This document shows positions 44,484 to 53,542 of a DNA stretch of 63,353 bases, piece after piece. The stretch's first letter is position 1; each line of letters opens with the position of its first letter. Position numbers and translations under genes: made by a program. This DNA is from Pseudomonas psychrophila HA-4 (lineage in GTDB: Bacteria > Pseudomonadota > Gammaproteobacteria > Pseudomonadales > Pseudomonadaceae): NCBI RefSeq assembly GCF_000282975.1, contig NZ_ALJC01000069.1, positions 1-63,353 on the forward strand. Reading direction: 5' to 3'. The notes beneath the pieces were generated by a model, which was not told the DNA's origin, made no database searches, and worked only from the letters and a program-made list of their open reading frames with translations.

Positions 44484-44798
44484 TCAGCGCCGTGTGGCCA
44501 GCAGGCCAATCAAAAAGCCGATCCCGGCCGCAATGCCGACGGACTGCCACGGGTTTGCCTGAACATAATCTTCAGTAGCGGTAACGGCGGCTTCACCACG
44601 TTCTTGCAACGACTCTTTGGTCTGTTCCAGAGACTCGCGGGCATTGAGCAGGCTCAGCTTGATCTGTGCACGTAACTCGTCAGCCTGTTCGCCAGCCAAA
44701 GAGGCACTGTGCTCCAGTAGGCGTTCAGTGTCGTTGACCAGGGCCTGGAAATCGGCCTTGAGGATTTCTTGAGCATTCTTTGCTGTTTTGCGGGCCAT
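44484..44798 (-). CDS. DUF883 / YqjD-like membrane protein
   Basis: This 104-residue paralogue of the protein at 15838-16158 has the same architecture: a helical N-terminal part (DTERLLEHSASLAGEQADEL) and a C-terminal membrane anchor (NPWQSVGIAAGIGFLIGLLA ending TRR). It heads the three-gene operon, consistent with a ribosome-tethering role in stationary phase as for E. coli YqjD. Confidence 0.88.
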   Translation of the reverse strand: MARKTAKNAQEILKADFQALVNDTERLLEHSASLAGEQADELRAQIKLSLLNARESLEQTKESLQERGEAAVTATEDYVQANPWQSVGIAAGIGFLIGLLATRR

Positions 44799-44957
44799 GA
44801 TTAACTCCGTGTGTGGCTTCTAGATGATTCGAGTGTAGGCATTAGCTGAAGGTTCACTGCAATTCTTCACTTCAGGTAACGACTCTGGGCGGTCAGTGCC
44901 CTGAAACGCAGAGCCTAGACTGTTTCGGTCTGAAGAGGCGCGAAACCTTACCTTAAA

Positions 44958-46694
44958 TTATTCACCTTCTCGGGGAAAACCCGGGCCGTCACGTGAGTCG
45001 GGGTTTTCAAAGCAGCCTTCGAGCAAGTGGTAACGATTATGGCGCACCTCATCCACGCGCTGGCGCACCGTTTTTTCCGGCAGCCCCAGCAATATCAGCG
45101 CATGTGAGGCCAACATTAAGCTGGACTCCAGTAACTCGGGCACCACTTCTGTCGCACCGGCAGCCTTGAGTTCGGCGAGTTTGCTGTCATCGCGGGTTCT
45201 GACCAATACCGGTACATCAAGGGTGATCAGCCGGGCCTCTTTGAGCACACTCATTGCGACATCGCTGTTGTCTACCGCGATCACCAGCAGACGCGCACGG
45301 TCCAGGCCCACAGCACGGAGTAAATCACCCCGTCGGGCATCACCGTAATGCACCGAATTCTCGGTTTTGGTGGATTCTTGAATCCGATCCGGGTCGTAGT
45401 CCAAGGCGATAAAGTCCTGGTTTTCTCGGCGTAGAAAGCGTCCGATGGACTGACCGACGCGGCCGTAGCCACAGATCACCACATGCCCGTGCAACTCGGC
45501 ACTTTGTGCGGCAATTTGCTCCAGTTCTGCTTCTTCATTCGATTTGTGGTGCAGGCTCGCCGCGATTTTTGGCGCGGCGCGCAGCAGCACGGGGGTGAGC
45601 AGCATCGAACAGAAGGTAGCAGCCAGCAAATAAGGCGCGTCTTCAGACGGGATTAGCGCGTTGAGTTGCATTTGTGCCATGAGTGCAAAGCAGAACTCAC
45701 CCCCTTGGGCCAGCGCTAGGCCGCTTCGCCACGCCGTTTCGGCGTCGCTGCCACGCAGTTTGACCAGAATAGCCACCACGCATCCCTTGATCAGCATCAG
45801 GGCCAGCGTGATGCCCAGGATCAGGAAACCGTGGTGCAGGAACAATTGCAGGTCGATGAGCATGCCAATGCTGACGAAAAACAGCCCCAGCAGAATGTCG
45901 CGAAAGGGCCGAATATCGGCCTCGATTTGGTGCCGGTAATGGCTTTCTCCCAGCAGCATGCCTGCCAAGAATGCTCCGAGCGCTGGCGACAGCCCCAGTA
46001 AATGGGTGAGCCATGCCGTGACTAAGACAATCACTAGGGCCAGCAACACAAACAACTCGGCAGAACGCGAAGCCGCCACTTCATGAAACAGTCGCGGCAA
46101 CAGCCAGCGGCTGGTGATGAGCAGGCCGACAAACAAAATCGCGGTTTTGCCCAATGTGCTGGGCAAGGCCCAATACCAGGCTTGGTCGCTGCTGCCTGCA
46201 AACACCGGCACCAGCGTTAGCAACAATACTGCTACGACGTCCTGAAACAGCAACACGCCAATAGCATTTTGGCCGTGACGACTGAAAATCTCCCCTAGGC
46301 TGGTCAATTCTTTACTGACGATGGCCGTGGACGACAAGGCAAGTCCTGCACCGAGTAGCAGTGCGCTGTTGGGGCTCATTCCAAAGGCATACAGCAGGCC
46401 GCCCAGCACCACAGTCGTGCCTAAGACCTGCAAGCTGCCTAGGCCAAACACCACGCGCCGCAGCTTGAGCATCTTGGGCAGCGAGAACTCAAGCCCCAGC
46501 GAAAACAGTAAAAACACCACCCCCAACTCGCCGAGGTCAGGCAGGTCCGGACTGTCATTGACCCAGTTCAGCGCGGTCGGGCCAATGAATAGGCCGACAC
46601 ACAAATAACCCAACACCGGCGGCAGTTGCAGACGTCGAAACAGGGCGATGACCACCAGTGACGAGGCAAGGATGATTAACAAATTGGCAAACAC
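44958..46694 (-). CDS. Kef-type CPA2 monovalent cation:proton antiporter
   Basis: The 578-residue protein has about 12-13 membrane helices with LGYLCVGLFIGPTALNW, FSLGLEFSLPKMLKLR and LFQDVVAVLLL. A C-terminal TrkA-N (KTN) domain follows (VVICGYGRVGQSIGRFLRRE, VLVRTRDDSKLAELKAAGAT). It resembles KefB/KefC and YbaL, which export potassium under glutathione-adduct control or maintain pH. A GTG at 46694 with AAGGAAG upstream is the likely start; the longer frame to 46736 starts without one. Confidence 0.88.
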   Translation of the reverse strand: MFANLLIILASSLVVIALFRRLQLPPVLGYLCVGLFIGPTALNWVNDSPDLPDLGELGVVFLLFSLGLEFSLPKMLKLRRVVFGLGSLQVLGTTVVLGGLLYAFGMSPNSALLLGAGLALSSTAIVSKELTSLGEIFSRHGQNAIGVLLFQDVVAVLLLTLVPVFAGSSDQAWYWALPSTLGKTAILFVGLLITSRWLLPRLFHEVAASRSAELFVLLALVIVLVTAWLTHLLGLSPALGAFLAGMLLGESHYRHQIEADIRPFRDILLGLFFVSIGMLIDLQLFLHHGFLILGITLALMLIKGCVVAILVKLRGSDAETAWRSGLALAQGGEFCFALMAQMQLNALIPSEDAPYLLAATFCSMLLTPVLLRAAPKIAASLHHKSNEEAELEQIAAQSAELHGHVVICGYGRVGQSIGRFLRRENQDFIALDYDPDRIQESTKTENSVHYGDARRGDLLRAVGLDRARLLVIAVDNSDVAMSVLKEARLITLDVPVLVRTRDDSKLAELKAAGATEVVPELLESSLMLASHALILLGLPEKTVRQRVDEVRHNRYHLLEGCFENPDSRDGPGFPREGE

Positions 46695-46991
46695 GAAAGT
46701 CTTCCTTGTCGGTTCGAATAAAAAAGCCGCGAGCATCCAGCAATCGGGCGCAAGGGACGCTGATATACGTCAGCCAGGCCGGTATTCGTCGGATTAAATC
46801 GCAAGATGCTGTGCAAGCGTAGTCGCAAGTGGAGCTGTAAAGCGACTGTATTGTTGAGTGCAATGGGGGGGGAGGTGCCCTACAGAGGCCTGATCGATCG
46901 GCATTAGTTTAAAGGGTCATTTTAACGCCATGAATTAGGCTCTATTAAGCGGATCGAATATTGAATTCGCACTATTTTCTGAAAATCCAAC

Positions 46992-47009
46992 TGCGCAACT
47001 TGTTGCGCA
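46992..47009. promoter_or_regulatory. Palindrome TGCGCAA-N4-TTGCGCA, copy 1
   Basis: TGCGCAACTTGTTGCGCA, an 18-base palindromic element about 200 bp upstream of the sigma-54-like promoter of hcp. See copies 2 and 3. Confidence 0.7.
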
Positions 47010-47074
47010 GTTAAATACGTTTTTTTCTGTGTATAACGTTCTGCAGGTCAACGTAATAAAGGCTCGTAGAGCAG

Positions 47075-47092
47075 TGCGCAAGAAGTTGCGCA
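47075..47092. promoter_or_regulatory. Palindrome TGCGCAA-N4-TTGCGCA, copy 2
   Basis: TGCGCAAGAAGTTGCGCA. It is the exact reverse complement of copy 3, four bases away (centres 22 bp apart, two helical turns), so the pair could also form a 20-bp hairpin. Confidence 0.7.
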
Positions 47093-47096
47093 GTGG

Positions 47097-47114
47097 TGCG
47101 CAACTTCTTGCGCA
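47097..47114. promoter_or_regulatory. Palindrome TGCGCAA-N4-TTGCGCA, copy 3
   Basis: TGCGCAACTTCTTGCGCA, about 90 bp upstream of the -24/-12 site. Together the copies look like enhancer sites for a sigma-54 activator. The rest of the 586-bp gap between the antiporter and hcp holds no gene I can support. Confidence 0.7.
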
Positions 47115-47200
47115 CTTTTAACGGTTATTGAGTGTTATTGAAGTTTCGCTACGTTCGCTACAAGCGTGCAGCCCGCGGTTTATAAGGCTTTAACTTAAGT

Positions 47201-47216
47201 TGGCATAACTCTTGAA
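47201..47216 (+). promoter_or_regulatory. Sigma-54-like promoter of hcp
   Basis: TGGCATAACTCTTGAA matches the TGGCAC-N5-TTGCA pattern in its -24 GG and -12 TTG, with one mismatch (A for C) in the -12 GC pair. It lies about 65 bp before the hcp start codon. hcp operons outside the core T6SS cluster are often RpoN-dependent (V. cholerae VasH). Confidence 0.6.
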
Positions 47217-47280
47217 CTCTTGTTGGCGTGCTGCAGCGTTTTTGCTTGCGGATTTATCACACTTTTTCAAGGAGAGCTTC

Positions 47281-47799
47281 ATGGCTACGCCAGCGTATAT
47301 GTCCATTACCGGGGAGAAACAAGGCCTGATCACTGCCGGTGCTTTCACTGCAGATTCAATAGGTAACAGCTACCAAGAAGGTCACGAAGACCAAGTCATG
47401 GTTCAGGGTTTCAGCCACGAAGTGATCATTCCTCGTGATCCTCAGTCGGGTCAGCCTACTGGTCAGCGCGTTCACAAACCCCTGTGTATCACCAAGGTTT
47501 TTGACAAGTCTTCGCCTTTGCTGCTTCAAGCATTGACGAGCGGTGAGCGCATCACCGAAGTCGTTATTCAATGGTTTCGGACGTCAGCTTCTGGCACCCA
47601 AGAGCATTACTACACCACCAAACTTGAAGACGCGATCATCGTCGACATAAAGGACTACATGCACAACTGCCAAGATCCGGCAAACAGCCACTTCACACAC
47701 CTTGAAGACGTGCAATTCACCTACCGAAAAATTACCTGGACGCACGAAGTGTCGGGTACTTCCGGTTCTGACGATTGGCGCACGCCGGTCTCCGCGTAA
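47281..47799 (+). CDS. hcp: Hcp, T6SS tube protein
   Basis: The 172-residue protein begins MATPAYMSITGEKQGLITAG and contains VQGFSHEVIIPRD, then HKPLCITKVFDKSSPLLLQA, as in Hcp2/HcpA-type proteins. Hexameric Hcp rings stack into the T6SS tube and can carry effectors in their lumen. AAGGAGAG precedes the ATG. It opens the five-gene T6SS island and lies outside any core secretion cluster, since no tss genes are seen in this window. Confidence 0.95.
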   Translation: MATPAYMSITGEKQGLITAGAFTADSIGNSYQEGHEDQVMVQGFSHEVIIPRDPQSGQPTGQRVHKPLCITKVFDKSSPLLLQALTSGERITEVVIQWFRTSASGTQEHYYTTKLEDAIIVDIKDYMHNCQDPANSHFTHLEDVQFTYRKITWTHEVSGTSGSDDWRTPVSA

Positions 47800-47865
47800 A
47801 CCATAGCTGCATAACACTTCATCGGCCCGCTTATGCGGGCTGATGTCGTTCACGGAGGGCATTGT

Positions 47866-48762
47866 ATGGTTGAACGTGAAGGTTCGTTGGCGGCAGGTTT
47901 TCCTCCCGAACTCGATTGGCAAGGGGGCAGCGGTTTATTACTGGATGCCGTTCGCCTGATCAAACTGTCTCAGAACCTGGAGCAGTGGACCAATCCCTGG
48001 GTGTTTGAGCACCTGTACACGGGTCCACAAATGGCCGGTCTTGAATACGTGACGCCGCGGGTGATGAAAGTCGAAGACCCGCACCATCCGGTGCTGCAAC
48101 AGTTCTTGGCCAAGGCCGATGAAGAGTGGGGCTATGTGCTGTTCAGTGATGGTCCGTGGCAGTCCTTGGTTGAACATCTGCGCTGGTTGACCGTGGTGCG
48201 CATGCCCCACGAGCAGAAAGTTTTTTTGCGTGTGGCCGACCCTTCGGTGATGCATGCATTGCTCAACCTCGCTGTCGAGGCGGGTGATCCCACTCTGTTT
48301 GGCCCTTGTCATCAAATTTTGATCGCTGACGGCGCACGTGACAGCTGGCATCTTCTGCAACGACCCGGCCCTGCACCCACTGCGCAACATGCCACGCTTT
48401 ATCAGCTCTCGACGCAAGAGGCGAGCACGTTGGATGAAGTGAGTTTTCGCAATGTGGTGCTGCGGCTTGACCAGCATCTGCGCCACTACTTTCCCGCGTA
48501 TCAGGCCAACCTCTCGGCGGCCCAGCGTTGGGCGCATGTGCATGAACTGGCGACCTCTGCGTACGACCGTGGCTTTTACAGCGAACTCGACATCACGCTC
48601 TACGCCAACATCCAGGGCTACCTCGGGGAGGAGGCCCTGCAACATCATCCCGATCTTCAGCACCTCCTGACCACAGCCTCATTGCTCACCCCAGCGCAAC
48701 GCGTAGAGAAAGCGGCCGAAATCGCCCGATGCCGGGCCCTGCACCTGCGAGAGTCCCACTAA
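47866..48762 (+). CDS. DUF4123 T6SS adaptor/chaperone
   Basis: The 298-residue protein has a DUF4123 domain in its N-terminal half (SGLLLDAVRLIKLSQNLEQW, EWGYVLFSDGPWQSLVEHLR, VFLRVADPSVMHAL). DUF4123 adaptors (Tap/TEC; VasW in V. cholerae) bind the N-terminal region of a downstream effector and load it on the secretion spike. GGAGGG lies 7 bases before the ATG at 47866. The stop overlaps the effector start by one base (TAATG), which indicates coupled translation of adaptor and cargo. Confidence 0.88.
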   Translation: MVEREGSLAAGFPPELDWQGGSGLLLDAVRLIKLSQNLEQWTNPWVFEHLYTGPQMAGLEYVTPRVMKVEDPHHPVLQQFLAKADEEWGYVLFSDGPWQSLVEHLRWLTVVRMPHEQKVFLRVADPSVMHALLNLAVEAGDPTLFGPCHQILIADGARDSWHLLQRPGPAPTAQHATLYQLSTQEASTLDEVSFRNVVLRLDQHLRHYFPAYQANLSAAQRWAHVHELATSAYDRGFYSELDITLYANIQGYLGEEALQHHPDLQHLLTTASLLTPAQRVEKAAEIARCRALHLRESH

Positions 48763-51700
48763 TGTCGACTGCCTTCAGGCCCCAAAACCCCAACAACGTC
48801 AACCTCCCCCGAGACGATGCACGAAACAGCATGGGCACCTGCCCATTGATGAAATCCACTGTGCAACTGATCCCGCTGCGTTACGGGATGGTCGATAACC
48901 CAGCGCTGAACCCGGTGGGCGAACTCCCGATGCCGTACAGCCTCGGCGCCCGGCCGCTGGGGATACGGCTGCTGCGCGATGGCTGGTTGTACGTGATTGA
49001 AGGCAGCAGCGGGACCTTGTCTGAGTACCGCATAGACGACGGGCTGGTCAGCGCCATGCTGTGGCAAGGCTTGGCTGTTTTCGACGACGACCGCGACGAG
49101 CCAATCTACGAACCCAATCTCATTTTCCTCAACACCAGCACGTTGTACGTGGCCTATGCCGAAGTGCCGTGGACCGCGAAAAAGTGCCAGCAAGTGCTGA
49201 GTTCGCCTTCGGAACGTAACCACTTTATGCAAGCGGTCGACCTGAGCAAGGCTGAATGCGATACCGGCGGGCCGCACCTGCTGACCCCGGACATGGCCGA
49301 GCAGTTGCTGGCTGAGGTGGCGACTGAAAGGGTCGAGGCGCAGCAGCAGGCGCCAGCGACAACCCTGGCCGAACATGCCCAACACACGCAACAACATCTG
49401 GACGTCGAACTGCCCGAGCACGAGCGCAAGCCGTATCTGTGGGAAGAACCTGCGCGTTTCAATCAAATCTCTATGAACCGCCTGACCGGCTGCATTCATC
49501 CGCAGTACCGCGATGACGTGTTGTACCTGGTGCTGGACGACACGCTGGGCGTGCTGCGTGATCTGGCCAATTATCAGGATGAGGTCGTGGGTTGGATCGA
49601 CGACTGGAGCAATGGCGGGGCGAAAAAGGGCAATAACGAGCGCGACTATTTACTGGCGTGTTACATCGAATCCCTGAGCCAACTCAATGCGCCGAATGTT
49701 CAAACGCTGCTCGGTGACAGCGCTGACCCGGCGCATAAAGCGCTGATGGATGACTTGCTGTGTATGGCTGAGCCGCAACAAGGGGTGACGGATGCGGCGA
49801 TCATTGAGTACCTCGAAAAGGGCGGCATGATGACCCCGCCTGCGGGCAGCCCGGTGCCGGAAGAGTTGGCGGTGTTGCGCCAGCGGGCGCAGGCTGCAGC
49901 CATTGATACTGACTATTCACGTGAGATGAGCAATGGCTCTGATGCGCTGAGTGCGCTTGAGGATGTTGATCGCCGCTTCTTCACACGCGAACACTTTCGA
50001 GTAGCGTCACCGGCATTTGTCGATAAGCACTTCGAGGTGTTGATAGCGCTGGGTAGGCAGCAGGGCCAGCAGATCACGGGCCTTTTATACGGGACTAAAC
50101 TGGGGCAGCGCGGGATTAATGACCTGATCGATCGCGAAGCGATGGACCGTGAGTTGCTTGCTCATCGTGCCGGGCTTGCACGCTGGAACCACCAGCTCGA
50201 CCTCATCACTGCCGACCGCACAGACTTAATCTGCTCCGGCGCGTTTCACAAAGCCGCTTGGTACTTCGACCCGATGGACATTGGGCAGACAGGACATGCC
50301 TTTACCCTTGAATACGCCTGCCTCAAAGACATCTGCCGCAGCGATGACGCCTGCGACCAGTTGCTGGCTTACTGCGAGCGCGAGCCGCAATTCAGTCGCC
50401 CGCTGTACCACACCTTGCCCTACAGTGACCAAACCGGGCTTTGGGTGCACTACGCCTTTTTGCTGGCGGCGGGCATGGTGCTGTTCAACAACAGCCCTGA
50501 GCTTTTGGCCCGCTTGCGCACGATTGAACAGAGCCGCTTACCGGCGCTGGACGACCTGCCGCAGAGCACCCGCTCAGTGGCCAACGCTGCACTGAATACC
50601 CTAACCCCGGCGCTAAATCGCGGGTTGGAAAAAGCACTGCTCAACTTTGATGACCTCTTCAAAAACAACGCCATGCCGGACGTTGAAGAGCTGCTGCGCA
50701 AACTGCCAACGGCGTTGAAGTCTCGAATACTGCAGGCGGCTAAAACCGAAGGCGTGACGTTTCACTTTTCTACCCCGCAAGAACAGGCCGCGCTCCGGGA
50801 GGCGCTGCAAGAGACGTTGAAGCTGCGTGCCCAAATAGCCCTGCTGAAAAAACAACGTGCTCTATCCAATCGGAGGAACGGGCATAAGTCAGTCACGTCT
50901 CGAGAATTGTTGCAGCAGATCGACTACCAGAACGGGATGTTGGACCTGGAACAAAGACGTCTGGCTGCCAGCCTTAGCCCAATCCCGGAACTGCCGGATG
51001 AACATGCACGGATTTTTGGCTCTACACAGGGCAAGGCAGGGTTGACAGTGATCTTTCCCAACGAAGGCAAGCGCCAAGTGGCCGGGTTGATGGAGGATTT
51101 TCGTCAAGGTGTGAGCCGTGCGCCGGTGTTGAATGTGCCAGGGGATGGGGCGGCGTTGTTGCTGTTTGTGGCGCAGGCGGTGAATTTAAGGCAGGTGTTT
51201 AAGGAAACGATGGCAGTTTCGAGTGATAAGAGAGCGTGGATGCCCCTTATTGGCGCGTTTACTGCCACTGGAGCCGCTGGGTTTGCTGCTGCTCAGGGAG
51301 TGTTCGATACGGCGCTTAGCGCTCAAGTTAAAAATTTAGGTGATGGTTTAGCTCGTACTGCGCTCAGTCGACTTCAAGTTACGATCGGCAAGTTGCATGT
51401 TGGGTTAGGTATTTTTAATTATGCCTTCGGGTTAATTGCTGCGATTTTCAGTCTCTACAGCTATCACCGTAATTGGTTGCAAGCAGTCCGTAGCGGAAAT
51501 AGAGGCGCTCAAAACGCAGCAATGTTGACGATGATCGCCGCAGGTGGTCTGGCGACCAGTAATGCTTATGGGTTTATTAACACGGTACGAGCAGGACTAG
51601 ATGTATTGAAGGCTGCCAATGGCGCCGCACGGGAGGTGGCATGGAAGGTTGCTGGCACTCGTTTAAGCAGTGTGTTTTTCCGTTTTAACTTGGCGGGTGC

Positions 51701-52409
51701 GTTCTTTACGGTACTGGAGTTAGCAGGAACCTGGCTTTACAACCGCTACAACACCAATGCCCATGATTGGTGGCTGCAAAGCACTCCGTGGGGGCTTGAT
51801 GCAGACAAACGCAAAGAATTAACCCTGCAAGAGTTTCAGTATTACTTGGAGATGCTGCAGCAAACGCCCTTTGTAGAGGTCAAGGGCTCCGGAGAAGAGT
51901 CGTTTTGGCAAAGCATGCTGCCCAATACCAAACCGGGTGAGATTTGCGTGATTCTTCCTGGGCGGACTGTGTCCGACTATCAACTCACGCTGGAGGGCAG
52001 GGCCAGTCATGCTCTCAAGATCGGTGCTCGGCGCATCACTCGGTCGCTGCGAGGCGATCGAGGCACTCCCATGGAATACCGTGAGGTTGTAACCGAACAG
52101 GTGCATGCCGGGTTGTGCCGTGTGGCAAGCAGGCAAGAGAAAGAAGAACAGGGTCCGGCACCCTTGTTGTTAAAGCTCACTTATCCACGCAACCCTGAGC
52201 CTGTGTTCGGCAAAGTGTCTGAGGAGTTATTAATTGAGCTTGAGCTGCATTCACTGGATGACAAGGGGCAACTGGTAAAGCGCACTTACCGCATTTGCTT
52301 TGATGCTACGGAAGGTGGGCGCTTTATGCCGGCGCAGCAGCACTTCGAATCAAGCGCTGAGATGCCTTTGCTGAAGGTTGATGTCAATGCACTGGATTTG
52401 CCGTCATGA
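48762..52409 (+). CDS. VasX-like T6SS effector, putative membrane-disrupting toxin
   Basis: The 1215-residue protein has a VasX-type N-terminal region with a MIX-like core (RDGWLYVIE, residues 72-80), then a long soluble body with a coiled-coil-like segment near 670-730. Four hydrophobic segments follow near residues 826-848, 877-902, 917-942 and 972-993, and a soluble C-terminal domain of about 220 residues. The plan resembles VasX and the BTH_I2691 group, which depolarise target membranes. The adaptor precedes it and two putative immunity genes follow. The stretch about 51180-51760, encoding the membrane segments, is visibly richer in A/T than the flanks. Activity is inferred from architecture and neighbours. 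Confidence 0.8.
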   Translation: MSTAFRPQNPNNVNLPRDDARNSMGTCPLMKSTVQLIPLRYGMVDNPALNPVGELPMPYSLGARPLGIRLLRDGWLYVIEGSSGTLSEYRIDDGLVSAMLWQGLAVFDDDRDEPIYEPNLIFLNTSTLYVAYAEVPWTAKKCQQVLSSPSERNHFMQAVDLSKAECDTGGPHLLTPDMAEQLLAEVATERVEAQQQAPATTLAEHAQHTQQHLDVELPEHERKPYLWEEPARFNQISMNRLTGCIHPQYRDDVLYLVLDDTLGVLRDLANYQDEVVGWIDDWSNGGAKKGNNERDYLLACYIESLSQLNAPNVQTLLGDSADPAHKALMDDLLCMAEPQQGVTDAAIIEYLEKGGMMTPPAGSPVPEELAVLRQRAQAAAIDTDYSREMSNGSDALSALEDVDRRFFTREHFRVASPAFVDKHFEVLIALGRQQGQQITGLLYGTKLGQRGINDLIDREAMDRELLAHRAGLARWNHQLDLITADRTDLICSGAFHKAAWYFDPMDIGQTGHAFTLEYACLKDICRSDDACDQLLAYCEREPQFSRPLYHTLPYSDQTGLWVHYAFLLAAGMVLFNNSPELLARLRTIEQSRLPALDDLPQSTRSVANAALNTLTPALNRGLEKALLNFDDLFKNNAMPDVEELLRKLPTALKSRILQAAKTEGVTFHFSTPQEQAALREALQETLKLRAQIALLKKQRALSNRRNGHKSVTSRELLQQIDYQNGMLDLEQRRLAASLSPIPELPDEHARIFGSTQGKAGLTVIFPNEGKRQVAGLMEDFRQGVSRAPVLNVPGDGAALLLFVAQAVNLRQVFKETMAVSSDKRAWMPLIGAFTATGAAGFAAAQGVFDTALSAQVKNLGDGLARTALSRLQVTIGKLHVGLGIFNYAFGLIAAIFSLYSYHRNWLQAVRSGNRGAQNAAMLTMIAAGGLATSNAYGFINTVRAGLDVLKAANGAAREVAWKVAGTRLSSVFFRFNLAGAFFTVLELAGTWLYNRYNTNAHDWWLQSTPWGLDADKRKELTLQEFQYYLEMLQQTPFVEVKGSGEESFWQSMLPNTKPGEICVILPGRTVSDYQLTLEGRASHALKIGARRITRSLRGDRGTPMEYREVVTEQVHAGLCRVASRQEKEEQGPAPLLLKLTYPRNPEPVFGKVSEELLIELELHSLDDKGQLVKRTYRICFDATEGGRFMPAQQHFESSAEMPLLKVDVNALDLPS

Positions 52410-53536
52410 CTAAAGCCAAAGTGGTATCAACTCAGCAACCGATTAGTGGAGCGCCAAAAAAAGCAGGTGACATTGAGTATTTTCCTTCCGGTCGCCAAAC
52501 CTACTTGGCCCCCTTGCCGTTGCCCACGGAGGCTGAGCCTTGCTGCCCGTATATCAGTGATTACAACGACACGTATTTGGATTTCGGTGGAGGTAAGCCG
52601 AATGTTTATTCGTACCAAATATGGTTAGGAGGGCCATTCAGTACTACATGCTTATTGGCTTTTGGATTCCCGTTATTTTGCTGGGTTATGTTTTTGGCGC
52701 TGGGTGGTAGTTCGACCGAGAGTTGGGAGTTTGCGGTAGATTCTTTTTATGCTGTCTGGGGCTACGCATTATTCATGTGGCTATCGGGCTCAGCCATGTG
52801 TCTTTACGTCTGGCTCGAAGCCCACAAACTCTTCACCACAGTCATCCCCACCCGTTTCAACCGCCAGCGCCGCGAAGTCTGCTTCATGCCTGACGGCGCC
52901 ACAGAACCTCTATTCGTCCCATGGGAGTCCCTTTCCGCCTGGATCGTCCAAGGCCAAAGCGCCAGTCAATACGGTGTCACCCGCCACTACGGAATGGGCA
53001 TGGGTTTTGAGCATGAAGGCGAGTGGGTCCGCGTCGAATTCCAATGCGGAGCCCTGCAACTGGCAATCGCCAATTGGGAGGCGGTGCGCGGTTACATGGA
53101 ATACGAACTCAACGACTTATCCGCTATTCAAGACCCGCTGGAGCTGCATGAGCCCGGCGACCCGCCCCACGAAGGCTTACACACGTTGCGCAACGCCCGC
53201 GCTGGTTTGCATCGGCGTATTCGTGAGAAGGAAGTGGGCTGGATTTACGGCTTCTTTTGGTACGTCTACCACGTGATGACGTTATGGACCTTGCCCAACC
53301 ACTTGGTGGAGTGGGAGATACAACGCATCGCCAAGGTCGGCCGCAAGGCGCTGCCGCAAGCGATGCGCGAATGGTCTGAGCCCTTGCCTCCAGCGCAATG
53401 GGCCAAGCCCAGCGACGAGTTGTTGCGTCTGAGCGCCAAGGTCAAAGCGTTGATCAAACGCTCACCACGCAAGCCGATCACCGAGATATTTGCTGAGGCC
53501 TATCGCAGCGACGCCAACTCGCGTAGGCGGGGCTGA
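52406..53536 (+). CDS. DUF6708 membrane protein, putative immunity protein (copy 1)
   Basis: The 376-residue protein has two membrane segments (about 78-100 and 112-137) and a soluble C-terminal domain (FNRQRREVCFMPDGATEPLF, RHYGMGMGFEHEGEW). Such DUF6708 proteins are common next to T6SS effectors. The ATG overlaps the effector stop (ATGA), the usual layout for a toxin's immunity gene. Cells making a membrane-disrupting toxin need an inner-membrane immunity protein, which fits the topology. Copy 2 follows after 6 bp. Confidence 0.75.
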   Translation: MTKAKVVSTQQPISGAPKKAGDIEYFPSGRQTYLAPLPLPTEAEPCCPYISDYNDTYLDFGGGKPNVYSYQIWLGGPFSTTCLLAFGFPLFCWVMFLALGGSSTESWEFAVDSFYAVWGYALFMWLSGSAMCLYVWLEAHKLFTTVIPTRFNRQRREVCFMPDGATEPLFVPWESLSAWIVQGQSASQYGVTRHYGMGMGFEHEGEWVRVEFQCGALQLAIANWEAVRGYMEYELNDLSAIQDPLELHEPGDPPHEGLHTLRNARAGLHRRIREKEVGWIYGFFWYVYHVMTLWTLPNHLVEWEIQRIAKVGRKALPQAMREWSEPLPPAQWAKPSDELLRLSAKVKALIKRSPRKPITEIFAEAYRSDANSRRRG

Positions 53537-53542
53537 GCAGCG

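Noticed and set aside
52749..53276. 175-codon frame inside immunity copy 1 (and its twin at 53871-54398)
   Set aside because: It is a +1 shadow that is duplicated only because the host genes are duplicated; the host frames carry the membrane segments and start-stop coupling.
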